Shown: piece after piece, positions 24,461 through 33,152 of the stretch
How the letters are laid out: each line of letters begins with the position of its first letter
Position numbering within the stretch: position 1 is the stretch's first letter
Source of the DNA: Sunxiuqinia elliptica
GTDB lineage: Bacteria > Bacteroidota > Bacteroidia > Bacteroidales > Prolixibacteraceae
DNA length: 64,000 nt
Direction: 5' to 3'
Assembly (NCBI RefSeq): GCF_900113005.1
Contig: NZ_FONW01000009.1
Span: forward strand, 1 to 64,000
Made by a program: the position numbers and the translations under genes
The notes under the pieces: model-generated
Told to the model about the DNA's origin: nothing
The model's database searches: none
What the model saw: the letters and a program-made list of their open reading frames with translations, nothing else

Positions 24461-25897
24461 TTATTCCGATTGCTTCTCAATACGCTCAAATGCACCTAAG
24501 TCAGGCGCGTCATCAGCAGTGCGGCTCTGATTTAGTAAGTCAAACGGATAAAGCTGCCCCGTACTTCTCAAACCAGCATCTTTCGCTGGGCTCAAGGTAT
24601 CTAATTCGAAGTTCAGCTTCTCATAGGGATCTTTAAAACGAGGATCAACACCTTTGAGGATGTTCGTAAAAAAAGCCGTATTTGAAGTATTAAATGTATC
24701 AGCAAGTTGCAATAAGCAGTGATCAAACTTATAATTGAACACAGCTTCTTTTGACACTCCCAACTCAACTTCATTGCTCGATGAGATATTTCCGGTTACA
24801 ATGCTATTCGAAAAACTAGCATTGGTCAGATCCCCTTCATAGGTAACACTTCCGCTAGGCTTGTCAATAATCAACAAATTACTCAACACCAGTGATGATG
24901 AAGTTCGCGTACTGTTTGAATAACCGCCCCAGTAGTTTGCAATCGTGGTATGGTAAAAATCATAATCACCACCAACGAGTAAGGCAGCTCCATAAAAACC
25001 ACAATTCGCAATCAAACAGTTATAGGCCTTTATCTTCGACTTTAATGCAAAAATCCCGGCATAAGCATGGTTACATATTTTGGTGTTGGCAATTTCAACT
25101 TCTGCCTGCCCTTCATCCTCAATATTGCCCACTTGTAAACCTATATTCGCATTCTTTATTTCAGCATAATTAAACTGGTTTCCCTGGCTTCCAGCAAACA
25201 GCATAATGCCGTCCCACTGATCTGGGACATCCTGATAGACATCTTCCAGTCGATCGCCCTGAAAAATAACTGGCTGGCCAAACTCCCCCATCACCCGAAT
25301 TTTCCCTTTTACAAAAAGTCGGGCCTTATGGTGAAAATAGATTTTGGCTCCCGGCTCAATTGTCAAGACCTCTCCGGTATCAACATAGGCATAGTTATAA
25401 ACCAAGTATGGCTTATCAGCCGTCCAGGTTGTCGTCTTCAAATGAGCAGAGCGTATCAAGTTAATATCCTGCCCCCAAGCCACCAGGTCAACATCCTGCA
25501 AAGCCGCATTCGATGAAAACTCAATCGAATCTTTAACAACCATTGGCAAATTGTTTCCCGTAGGATCAACAGTTACTTCAACAAAGATGTAAATACTATC
25601 TTTCGGCAATATTTCAACATCAAACACTTCGTTGGCCGCAACACCATTGATATTTAACCTGAAGTTGGAATCGTCTCCTTTCGCCAAGCGAACCGACGAA
25701 ATAAGTAGTTTTTGATCGTATGGATTATACACCTTAAGGTGTTGCGTGGTAGAACCCACAGTTGTGAAAATGGTATCGAACATGACTGTATCCGAGGAAA
25801 ATTCCAACTGCACATCGTTGGAAGAGATGTATTTTTCATCTTCACATGCAACGACTACACAGAGCAGGACAACAACTATGTACAGTATTTTTTTCAC
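24461..25897 (-). CDS. Surface lipoprotein with right-handed beta-helix
   Basis: A 478-residue lipoprotein. The frame is open to 25924 with a TTG, but a GTG at 25897 gives VKKILYIVVVLLCVVVAC, a clean lipoprotein signal peptide with lipobox VVAC, and is preferred. Residues about 40-130 look like an Ig-type domain (FDTIFTTVGSTTQHLKVYNP). The middle (about 170-400) has the repeating short strands and Asn-rich turns of a parallel beta-helix (NIGLQVGNIEDEGQAEVEIANTKI, YAGIFALKS). A short C-terminal part ends DAPDLGAFE, as in choice-of-anchor proteins. Function unknown; carbohydrate binding is a guess from the fold. Confidence 0.65.
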   Translation of the reverse strand: MKKILYIVVVLLCVVVACEDEKYISSNDVQLEFSSDTVMFDTIFTTVGSTTQHLKVYNPYDQKLLISSVRLAKGDDSNFRLNINGVAANEVFDVEILPKDSIYIFVEVTVDPTGNNLPMVVKDSIEFSSNAALQDVDLVAWGQDINLIRSAHLKTTTWTADKPYLVYNYAYVDTGEVLTIEPGAKIYFHHKARLFVKGKIRVMGEFGQPVIFQGDRLEDVYQDVPDQWDGIMLFAGSQGNQFNYAEIKNANIGLQVGNIEDEGQAEVEIANTKICNHAYAGIFALKSKIKAYNCLIANCGFYGAALLVGGDYDFYHTTIANYWGGYSNSTRTSSSLVLSNLLIIDKPSGSVTYEGDLTNASFSNSIVTGNISSSNEVELGVSKEAVFNYKFDHCLLQLADTFNTSNTAFFTNILKGVDPRFKDPYEKLNFELDTLSPAKDAGLRSTGQLYPFDLLNQSRTADDAPDLGAFERIEKQSE

Positions 25898-25991
25898 AAA
25901 TGGTTTTAGGTTTAACGCTAACAATCCTCATCTTATTATATCAAAAATACAAAATGATTTTACAAATTTTAACATTTTTAACAAACAAAAG

Positions 25992-27437
25992 TTATTCTGC
26001 TCTTTTTGAGATCATAAATAAGCCAATAAGCATCAATAAACCATTCAAAATCAACAACTCAAATCCGAACTCGTAACCGTTAAATAATTGTTTCGAAAAT
26101 GATGATATTAAGAAAGTTAAGACAGGAGCAGCAACTGCCAGCCAAGGAACAAGGCGATCCTTTACAGTACGGCGGAAAAGAATGGCAAAAACAAACAGCC
26201 CTAAAATAGGTCCGTAAGTATAACTTGCTGCCTTAAAAAGTGCAATAACTACATTTTCATCGTTGATGATGTGAAACACAACAATAACCAGAACCAGCAA
26301 AGCCGAAAAGCCTAGATGAATCCACTTCCGATACTTCATTTTTGAGCTGTTCTGCTCCTGATCCATATGCAGAAAGTCAACTGAAAACGAAGTTGTCATT
26401 GAAGTTAGTGCAGAATCGGCGCTCGAAAAGGACGCAGCTGTAATCCCCAATAAAAAGGCGATAGCAACTCCTCCCCCAAGATAGTTTAAGGCAATAATTG
26501 GATACAGGTCATCCCCTGCTCCGGCAACATCGATTCCTGCTTGCTCAGCATATTGATAAAGCATTCCGCCCAAGCTCATGAATAGGATAACCACAAACAC
26601 AAAAAGCACACTGAAAACCAGCATATTTTTTTGTGCTTCCCGTTTTGATTTACACGTCAGGTTCTTCTGCATAATATCCTGATCCATCCCGTTAATGGCC
26701 AAGGTCATAAAGATACCGGCTAAGAATTGCTTCCAAAAGAAATTTGGCGAACGCCACTCCCAGAAAAAGACTTGCGATAAATCGCTATTAAATACCTGTT
26801 CAAATACACCACCTGCCGCAGAGCCACTATTTAACCGACTCAACGCCACAATCGTTAAAATGACAGCCAATACCAAGAACGTTGTCTGCAGCGTATCAGT
26901 CCACACAATGGTCTTAATTCCAGCGCGGTAAGTATACACCCAAATTAGCACAACCGTAATGCAGACATTCAACCAAAAAGGTACCCCAAAAGAATTGAAA
27001 AACGCGTACTGTAGCACAACCGCCACCAAATACAGACGAAAAGCAGCACCTATGAGCTTGGAAATAAGAAAGAAAAATGATGCTGTCTTCTGACTGAACA
27101 TCCCCATTCGGTCTTCCAAAAACGAATAGATTGAAATCAGCTTTAAGCGGTAATAAAATGGTAACAGCAAAAAGGCAACCAACCAATAGCCGACCAAATT
27201 ACCTAACACGAACTGCAGGTAGGAGAATGATGAATTTCCAACCTCTGCAGGCACGGAGATAAAAGTCACTCCCGACAAGGTGGCGCCCAACATTCCATAG
27301 GCAACCAAATACCAAGGAGATGATTGATTGGCATTGAAAAAAGAAAAGTTATCTGAATTTCGCGAGGTAAACCACGAAATAAGCATCAATAAGCCAAAAT
27401 AGGCAACAACAATGGTTAGCGATAGGTACGAGTCCAT
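25992..27437 (-). CDS. Sodium:solute symporter (SSS family)
   Basis: A 481-residue inner-membrane transporter with about 13 hydrophobic segments and the SSS signatures near the N-terminus (YGMLGATLSGVTFISVPAEVG, the sodium-site region) and centre (NGMDQDIMQKNLTCKS, then SSADSALTSMTTSFSVDF). The substrate is not visible in the sequence. It begins 6 bases after namZ, so it is cotranscribed with a peptidoglycan-sugar hydrolase; uptake of MurNAc, GlcNAc or a related amino sugar is a reasonable inference, unproven. Confidence 0.88.
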   Translation of the reverse strand: MDSYLSLTIVVAYFGLLMLISWFTSRNSDNFSFFNANQSSPWYLVAYGMLGATLSGVTFISVPAEVGNSSFSYLQFVLGNLVGYWLVAFLLLPFYYRLKLISIYSFLEDRMGMFSQKTASFFFLISKLIGAAFRLYLVAVVLQYAFFNSFGVPFWLNVCITVVLIWVYTYRAGIKTIVWTDTLQTTFLVLAVILTIVALSRLNSGSAAGGVFEQVFNSDLSQVFFWEWRSPNFFWKQFLAGIFMTLAINGMDQDIMQKNLTCKSKREAQKNMLVFSVLFVFVVILFMSLGGMLYQYAEQAGIDVAGAGDDLYPIIALNYLGGGVAIAFLLGITAASFSSADSALTSMTTSFSVDFLHMDQEQNSSKMKYRKWIHLGFSALLVLVIVVFHIINDENVVIALFKAASYTYGPILGLFVFAILFRRTVKDRLVPWLAVAAPVLTFLISSFSKQLFNGYEFGFELLILNGLLMLIGLFMISKRAE

Positions 27438-27443
27438 AACAGT

Positions 27444-28598
27444 TTAGTCAAAATCAGGGTATAATAAATAGTTTTTTCGCATGGTTTGATAGGCTTCCAG
27501 CTCGGGCTTCCAACTAGCTTCAATCATCTCTAAAGTTTGCCCAGCCCGAATAGCTTCGAGGACCTTATCGGTTCCCGACAATAAGTTAAACCAGCGCTCA
27601 CGAGTTAAAAATTCGGATTTATCTTCAAATTTATTGTAGAAATCAAGGAAGTAAGACAAGCTAAAACGCTCGTGACAGCTTGAAGTCCTTAAATCAATAC
27701 CATAACAAACTTTTCCCAGCTGCTTTGGATTTTTCGACATTCCTTCGATGCTCTCCGGCGTAAACTCGAAATCACCAAACCGTTTATCTGGATAGCCGAT
27801 GACTTGAAACGGAAAATAAGTTCCGCGCCCAATACTTGCGCTGGTGGCTTCAAAAAAGCACAACGAAGGATACAAACGAATTGATCGGTCATTGGGTAAA
27901 TTGGGAGACGGTTTAACAGGTAGTGAATACCCCATTTTATGCGAATAATTAGCAACAGGAATTACCGTTAAATCACATTGCTTTCCTTCTGCCAGCCATC
28001 CTTCACCATTAATCATTCGAGCCAACTCGCCAACAGTTAGGCCATGTACAATCGGAATAGCATGCATGCCCACAAACGAATGAAAGTCCTCTTTCAAAAC
28101 CGGACCAGCAATATAATCGCCATTTGGATTTGGTCGATCAAACACCACTACCGGCTTATTGTTTTCAGCACAGGCTTCCATAACATAGTGCATCGTACTG
28201 ATGTAGGTATAAAACCGAACACCAACATCCTGAATATCGAAAATCAACACATCTAAGTCTTCAATTTGCTCAGGCTTCGGTTTCTTATTGTCACCATACA
28301 AGGAAACAATGGGTAAGCCAGTTTTTGAATCCCGTTGGTCAGAAACCTGCTCCCCTGCATCTGCATTACCCCGAAATCCGTGCTCCGGACTAAAGATTTT
28401 TTTAACCTGAACATCATTTTCCAGTAAAAAGTCCAATAAATGTTGTTCTTTCACTACAGATGTATGATTTATTACCAATCCCACATTCTTTCCTTCCAAT
28501 AAAGGTAAATATTCCTTTGTCCGTTCGGCTCCTGGCCTGATTTCCTGCGCCGTTACCTGCAACGACATCAAGAATACAAGAAGTAATACAATACGCAT
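27444..28598 (-). CDS. namZ: Exo-beta-N-acetylmuramidase (NamZ, DUF1343)
   Basis: A 384-residue exported protein with a signal peptide (MRIVLLLVFLMSLQVTAQ) and one DUF1343 domain. The N-terminal Rossmann-like half has GKNVGLVINHTSV and KIFSPEHGFRGNADAGE; the middle has VLIFDIQDVGVRFYTYIST and VFDRPNPNGD; the C-terminal half has RSIRLYPSLCFFEATSASIGRGT. Characterised members of the family (NamZ of Bacillus subtilis and of Tannerella, GH171) release MurNAc from the non-reducing end of peptidoglycan fragments. It is divergent from a fused NagZ/AmiE-like enzyme, the same three functions that are clustered in B. subtilis. Confidence 0.88.
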   Translation of the reverse strand: MRIVLLLVFLMSLQVTAQEIRPGAERTKEYLPLLEGKNVGLVINHTSVVKEQHLLDFLLENDVQVKKIFSPEHGFRGNADAGEQVSDQRDSKTGLPIVSLYGDNKKPKPEQIEDLDVLIFDIQDVGVRFYTYISTMHYVMEACAENNKPVVVFDRPNPNGDYIAGPVLKEDFHSFVGMHAIPIVHGLTVGELARMINGEGWLAEGKQCDLTVIPVANYSHKMGYSLPVKPSPNLPNDRSIRLYPSLCFFEATSASIGRGTYFPFQVIGYPDKRFGDFEFTPESIEGMSKNPKQLGKVCYGIDLRTSSCHERFSLSYFLDFYNKFEDKSEFLTRERWFNLLSGTDKVLEAIRAGQTLEMIEASWKPELEAYQTMRKNYLLYPDFD

Positions 28599-28709
28599 AA
28601 TAATTAATCGTTGTGTTTAGGGCGAAGGTAGCAAAACATCGTTTAAAAGCATGGAAAAATTTACGCTTTCGTCAATCTTTATTAATTTTAGCCCCGAAAG
28701 AATACAATT

Positions 28710-31655
28710 ATGAAAACCCTGAACCAACTTCTTTATTTGGTGTTTCTATGCCTATTTGTTAGCGTTTCACAGGCACAGAACAGACCAGAATTTCTAAAAT
28801 ACATGAACGACCAGTGGGTGGACTCTACCTTAAGCAAAATGACGCTGGAGGAAAAGGTCGGACAATTATTTGTCATACAAATGTACTCCAAGGAACCACT
28901 ACCGATTGATCATCCCGTTTTAGACAAGATCTCAAGACACCACATTGGTGGAATTATTTTCATGCAAGGACTCCCGGAACAACAATTGGAAATCACCAAC
29001 CAACTCCAGGCAGCCAGCAAAACACCGCTGCTCATTACAATGGATGGCGAATGGGGGCCAGGCTTCCGCTTAAAGAATACGCCCAAATACCCGGTACAAA
29101 TAGCCCTGGGAGCGATCCAACAAGACAGCCTCATTTATCAAATGGGCTATGAAATTGGATCACAAATGAAGCGACTGGGAGTTCACGTCAACTTCGCGCC
29201 CGTAGCCGATGTCAACAGCAATCCTTCGAATCCAGTAATTAATTACCGTTCTTTCGGAGAAGAGCCGCAGAAAGTTGCCCACAAAACCTGGCTATACGCC
29301 AAAGGCATGCAAGATGCTGGAATTTTGGCGGTAGCCAAGCACTTTCCCGGACATGGAGACACCAAGACCGATTCTCACCTGGGACTTCCGGTTATTCGGC
29401 ATGATTTTGCCCGTTTAGAGCAAGTTGAACTTTATCCTTTCAAACATTTAATCAATGAAGGTATTGGAGGTGTCATGACTGCCCACCTCCACGTTGAATC
29501 CTATGATCCCGACAACAGCTTACCCGCATCACTATCAACAAACCTCATCCAAAACAAACTAATTGATGACTTGGGCTTTGAAGGCATTGTGGTTACCGAT
29601 GCGATGAACATGCACGGGGTCAGCAAACAATTTTCGGCAGGCGAAGCCACCGTAAAAGCTCTTCAAGCGGGCAATGATCTCTTGGAAATTGTTCCCAACC
29701 TAACCGAACGCATTGAAGCCGTAAAAACAGCTATTCAAAAAGGAGAACTAAGCGAAGCGGCTATTACCCACAAGTGTCGAAAAGTTCTGGCATTAAAAAA
29801 ATGGCTCAAACTGGACCACTATCAACCAGCATCTCCGGATCACCTTCATGAGGATTTGCACCAGCCGGAATATCGACTAACAAAACGTCTACTTCATGAA
29901 CAGTCTTTAACTTTACTGAAAAACGAAGACCAATTGCTTCCGCTACAAGAACTGGACACTTTGAAGATTGCTGCAGTTTCGGTAGGTACAACGAGAGAAA
30001 CTCATTTTCAACGCATGTTGGCGAATTACATGTCTGTCGATTTCTTTACCCTTCCGGAGAAAGCAACAACCAATGACCTCAACTCTCTGAATGCTAAGCT
30101 AAGCTCCTACAACCTGATTATTTACGGAATACACGATATGCGACTAAGTGTTTCCGGGAAATACGGAACAACGTCAATCATGAACGATGCAATAGCTAAA
30201 CTCCCCGGAAGGAAACAAGTTGTTGCACTTTTTGGCAATCCCTATGCCTTAAACTATTTAACGAATGCCAGCCAAGGAAACGCTCTGCTTGTAACATATC
30301 AAGAAAACCGAATTACGGAAGAACTAGCAGCTCAAGCCATCTTTGGTGCAATCAATGTATCGGGCAAACTTCCCGTCAATGTCAACCAAACGTTTCGCCT
30401 TAATCAAGGCCTTCTGCTAAAAAAGAATGGCCGCTTTAAGTACACCGTTCCGGAAGAAGCTGGATTTTCATCGGTTAAACTAAAAACGCAAATTGACAGC
30501 ATTGTCAACCTAGGAATAAAAGAACAAGCTTTCCCCGGCTGCCAGGTACTTGTTGCCAAAAATGGAAAAATCGTTTTTCATGAGGCTTATGGCTATTTCA
30601 CCTACGACAAAAAACGTCCGGTAAAGCAAACCGATATTTACGACTGGGCTTCACTCACCAAAATAACCGGACCACTTCCTGCTTTAATCAAACTACACGG
30701 CGAGAAAAAATTCAAGCTCGACATGCCTTTCTCCTTTTACTGGCCCGATTTTAGAAATACGGACAAGGAAAAAATTACCAGTCGGGAAATATTGGCTCAC
30801 CAAGGACGGCTAAAGCCATACATCGCCTACTACCAAGAGGCAATGCGAAAAGATGGACACTTAAAAACATCCGTATTCAGAGATCATCCGACAACCCTGT
30901 TCAACCTCCGGGTTTCCACAAACCTATACATGAACAACCACTATATTGATAATATTTATAGTGAGATTCGCGACTCCGAACTGCTACCATCCAAGAAATA
31001 CGCTTACTCTGGGCTGGCTTTTTTTCTATACCCCCGAATCATTAAGGACCTCACAGGCCAAGACTACGAAAAGTACCTGCAAAGCCAATTTTACAAGCCG
31101 CTTGGAGCAAACACCGTAACTTACAACGCCTACAAACGCTTTCCAAAATCGATCATTGTTCCAACCGAACAAGACAACTTATTCCGAAAAGAATTACTGC
31201 AAGGATTTGTTCATGATGAAGGAGCTTCGATGATGGGCGGTGTTTCTGGGAATGCGGGCCTGTTTGGCAACGCCACCGACCTCGCCAAAATTATGCAAAT
31301 GTATATGCAATATGGAGAATATGGCGGCGAACAACTCATGGATTCTGCCAGCGTTCGAGAATTTACGCGCATTCAATATCCTAAGAACAAGAATCGCCGC
31401 GGACTAGGCTTCGATAAACCCTATATTGACAACCAGAAAAAGAAACTGAAAGATGCATATCCTGCCGTTGAAGCCAGCCCTGAGAGCTTCGGTCATAGTG
31501 GATTTACAGGAACATTTACCTGGGCTGATCCAAAAGAACAGCTCTTATTTATTTTCTTTTCAAACCGAATTTATCCCAGCCGCGACAACACTAAACTATT
31601 CAAATTAAACATTCGCCCAGCTCTGCATCAGGCCATCTATGACAGTTTATTTTAG
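28710..31655 (+). CDS. GH3 beta-N-acetylglucosaminidase fused to a beta-lactamase-fold hydrolase
   Basis: A 981-residue exported two-domain enzyme with a signal peptide (to about SQAQ, residue 23). Residues about 30-370 form a GH3 domain of NagZ type: KHFPGHGDTKTDSH (K210-H211 ... D217), with a probable nucleophile D297 in VVTDAMNMHG; the flexible-loop Asp/His of NagZ lies in the KHFPGHGDT block. Residues about 390-590 are the GH3 C-terminal alpha/beta sandwich. Residues about 600-981 are a class C beta-lactamase/AmiE-like serine hydrolase with S648-L-T-K651, a YSG motif and FGHSGFTGT. Predicted role: release of GlcNAc and perhaps cleavage of the MurNAc-peptide bond. Neighbours NamZ and a symporter support peptidoglycan recycling. 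Confidence 0.88.
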   Translation: MKTLNQLLYLVFLCLFVSVSQAQNRPEFLKYMNDQWVDSTLSKMTLEEKVGQLFVIQMYSKEPLPIDHPVLDKISRHHIGGIIFMQGLPEQQLEITNQLQAASKTPLLITMDGEWGPGFRLKNTPKYPVQIALGAIQQDSLIYQMGYEIGSQMKRLGVHVNFAPVADVNSNPSNPVINYRSFGEEPQKVAHKTWLYAKGMQDAGILAVAKHFPGHGDTKTDSHLGLPVIRHDFARLEQVELYPFKHLINEGIGGVMTAHLHVESYDPDNSLPASLSTNLIQNKLIDDLGFEGIVVTDAMNMHGVSKQFSAGEATVKALQAGNDLLEIVPNLTERIEAVKTAIQKGELSEAAITHKCRKVLALKKWLKLDHYQPASPDHLHEDLHQPEYRLTKRLLHEQSLTLLKNEDQLLPLQELDTLKIAAVSVGTTRETHFQRMLANYMSVDFFTLPEKATTNDLNSLNAKLSSYNLIIYGIHDMRLSVSGKYGTTSIMNDAIAKLPGRKQVVALFGNPYALNYLTNASQGNALLVTYQENRITEELAAQAIFGAINVSGKLPVNVNQTFRLNQGLLLKKNGRFKYTVPEEAGFSSVKLKTQIDSIVNLGIKEQAFPGCQVLVAKNGKIVFHEAYGYFTYDKKRPVKQTDIYDWASLTKITGPLPALIKLHGEKKFKLDMPFSFYWPDFRNTDKEKITSREILAHQGRLKPYIAYYQEAMRKDGHLKTSVFRDHPTTLFNLRVSTNLYMNNHYIDNIYSEIRDSELLPSKKYAYSGLAFFLYPRIIKDLTGQDYEKYLQSQFYKPLGANTVTYNAYKRFPKSIIVPTEQDNLFRKELLQGFVHDEGASMMGGVSGNAGLFGNATDLAKIMQMYMQYGEYGGEQLMDSASVREFTRIQYPKNKNRRGLGFDKPYIDNQKKKLKDAYPAVEASPESFGHSGFTGTFTWADPKEQLLFIFFSNRIYPSRDNTKLFKLNIRPALHQAIYDSLF

Positions 31656-31996
31656 GCATATCAAAACGCCTTTTTGAAAATTCATCCACTTCGATAGGAA
31701 CACAAATTATCACCTTTTCAAAGAGGCATAACCCAGTCAGATATCGGCCAAATTTGCTAAAAAATGTTAAAATGTTTTGTAACACTTTTGACTAAGAAAC
31801 AGCCATATAAATACACTAATCACGCATCGGACAAGGCTTTTGCACTTTCCTCTTAAAAATCCATTTCAATAAATCCAAAGCTTCTTTTAAAAATTCAAAT
31901 ATGACCGGCGTAATATCCTTACGTTATTAATTTATTAATTTTAACTTTAAAGGAGTTTTAAGAATCTTAGTTAATAACCTATAAAATTTTACTGCC
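31656..31996. other. Intergenic region
   Basis: This 341-base A/T-rich region holds no credible gene on either strand. It should carry the promoter of the 31997-32251 gene; no perfect TAnnTTTG box was found. A weak 4-bp stem at the left end is not a convincing terminator. Confidence 0.4.
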
Positions 31997-32251
31997 ATGG
32001 ATAAAAAAATCACTTTTAACGAATTGCGTAAAATTAAAGACAGTTTACCTGACGGCTCAATTCGCCAGCTTGCGCAGGAGTTTGATCTTGAAGTGGAGAC
32101 CGTCAGGAACTATTTTGGAGGCGCAAATTACGACCGTGGAAAATCAGTAGGTATTCATATCGAACCGGGCCCAAACGGTGGAGTTGTATTAATTGACGAC
32201 ACAAAAATTCTAGAACGAGCCAAAGAGCTTATCGCAGAACAAGTTCATTAA
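31997..32251 (+). CDS. Small helix-turn-helix protein
   Basis: An 84-residue protein with a probable HTH at residues about 6-40 (LRKIKDSLPDGSIRQLAQEFDLEVETVRNYFGG: two helices with the turn FDLE). A short strand-turn segment (HIEPGPNGGVVLIDD) and a C-terminal helix (ILERAKELIAEQV) follow. It is a small protein family that I associate with Bacteroidota but cannot name. DNA binding is inferred from the HTH. It is monocistronic with its own terminator 23 bases downstream, which suggests a separately controlled, perhaps abundant product. Confidence 0.6.
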   Translation: MDKKITFNELRKIKDSLPDGSIRQLAQEFDLEVETVRNYFGGANYDRGKSVGIHIEPGPNGGVVLIDDTKILERAKELIAEQVH

Positions 32252-32273
32252 ACCAGTTAAAATATTATTTTTG

Positions 32274-32310
32274 AAACTGCCTTGGTTTTCTAAGGCAGTT
32301 TTTTTTTTAC
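32274..32310 (+). terminator. Strong intrinsic terminator
   Basis: AAACTGCCTT (32274-32283) pairs perfectly with AAGGCAGTTT (32292-32301) and runs into a tract of nine T residues. Ends the small HTH gene. Confidence 0.9.
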
Positions 32311-32324
32311 TTAAACCACGATTT

Positions 32325-33116
32325 ATGACCAAAAATTTATTCCTCACCTTAACATTGGCCTTACTTTGCTCACTGCAGGTAGACGCCCAAAAGATGAAAC
32401 CAATTTTCAATGGGAAAAACCTCTCAAACTGGGACGTTTACATTGGCTCGGCCCTTAAAGGTTTTGAAAACGAAAAAACTCTAGCAACTCCTGAAAGCGT
32501 ATTTTCTATCGTCGAACAAGATGGCGAACAACTCCTACACATTGCCGGCAATGTTAATGCTTCAATCGCCACAAAAAAGGCCTACAAAAACTACCACCTT
32601 CGCATTGAATTCAAATGGGGAGAAAAAGTATACACCACAAGAAATAGCGGACTTCTTTATCATAGCTATGGGCCTTTTGGCGTAGGAATAGACACCTGGA
32701 TGAGTTCGATCGAGTTCCAGCTAATGCACGACAATCTGGGAGACGCTTACATGATGGCCGATACATATGCCGAAATTCCCGTTGTTGCTTCTGGTTCAGA
32801 CCAAGTTTACCAAACAGGAAAATCTCCGCTCCCTTTCGGGAATGAACAAGAAGGCGGCAAGATTGCCAGAAAAGATCAAGACCGAGAGAAAAAAATAGGA
32901 GAATGGAACACCTTGGACCTCTATTGTATTGGGCAAAAAGCCATTCATGTTGTAAATGGTGTAAAAGTGATGGAATGTCAAAATACATGCAAACTAGTTG
33001 ATGGCATTCCTCAACCACTCAACAAAGGAAAAATTCAACTTCAATCAGAAGGGGCTGAATTGTATATCCGCAAAGCCGCTATCAAAAAGATAAAATCATT
33101 CCCGGAAGGATTATAA
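32325..33116 (+). CDS. DUF1080 (3-keto-disaccharide hydrolase-type) exported protein
   Basis: A 263-residue protein with signal peptide (MTKNLFLTLTLALLCSLQVDA) and a DUF1080 concanavalin-like domain: IFNGKNLSNWDVY, ESVFSIVEQDGEQLLHIAG, NYHLRIEFKWGEK, NSGLLYHSYGP, MSSIEFQLM, EWNTLDLYCIGQKAIHVVNGVKV and GKIQLQSEGAELYIRKAAI. The start at 32325 lies 15 bases after the terminator. Family members include enzymes acting on 3-keto-glycosides, but many are uncharacterised, so the activity here is open. It shares a bidirectional terminator with the helicase gene. Confidence 0.85.
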   Translation: MTKNLFLTLTLALLCSLQVDAQKMKPIFNGKNLSNWDVYIGSALKGFENEKTLATPESVFSIVEQDGEQLLHIAGNVNASIATKKAYKNYHLRIEFKWGEKVYTTRNSGLLYHSYGPFGVGIDTWMSSIEFQLMHDNLGDAYMMADTYAEIPVVASGSDQVYQTGKSPLPFGNEQEGGKIARKDQDREKKIGEWNTLDLYCIGQKAIHVVNGVKVMECQNTCKLVDGIPQPLNKGKIQLQSEGAELYIRKAAIKKIKSFPEGL

Positions 33117-33121
33117 AAACA

Positions 33122-33152
33122 AAAGGCGATGCTAAATGCATCGCCTTCTTAT
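33122..33152. terminator. Bidirectional terminator
   Basis: AAGGCGATGC (33122-33131) pairs with GCATCGCCTT (33137-33146). T-rich tracts lie on both sides, serving the DUF1080 gene (+) and the DEAD-box helicase (-), whose stop is 6 bases away. Confidence 0.8.
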
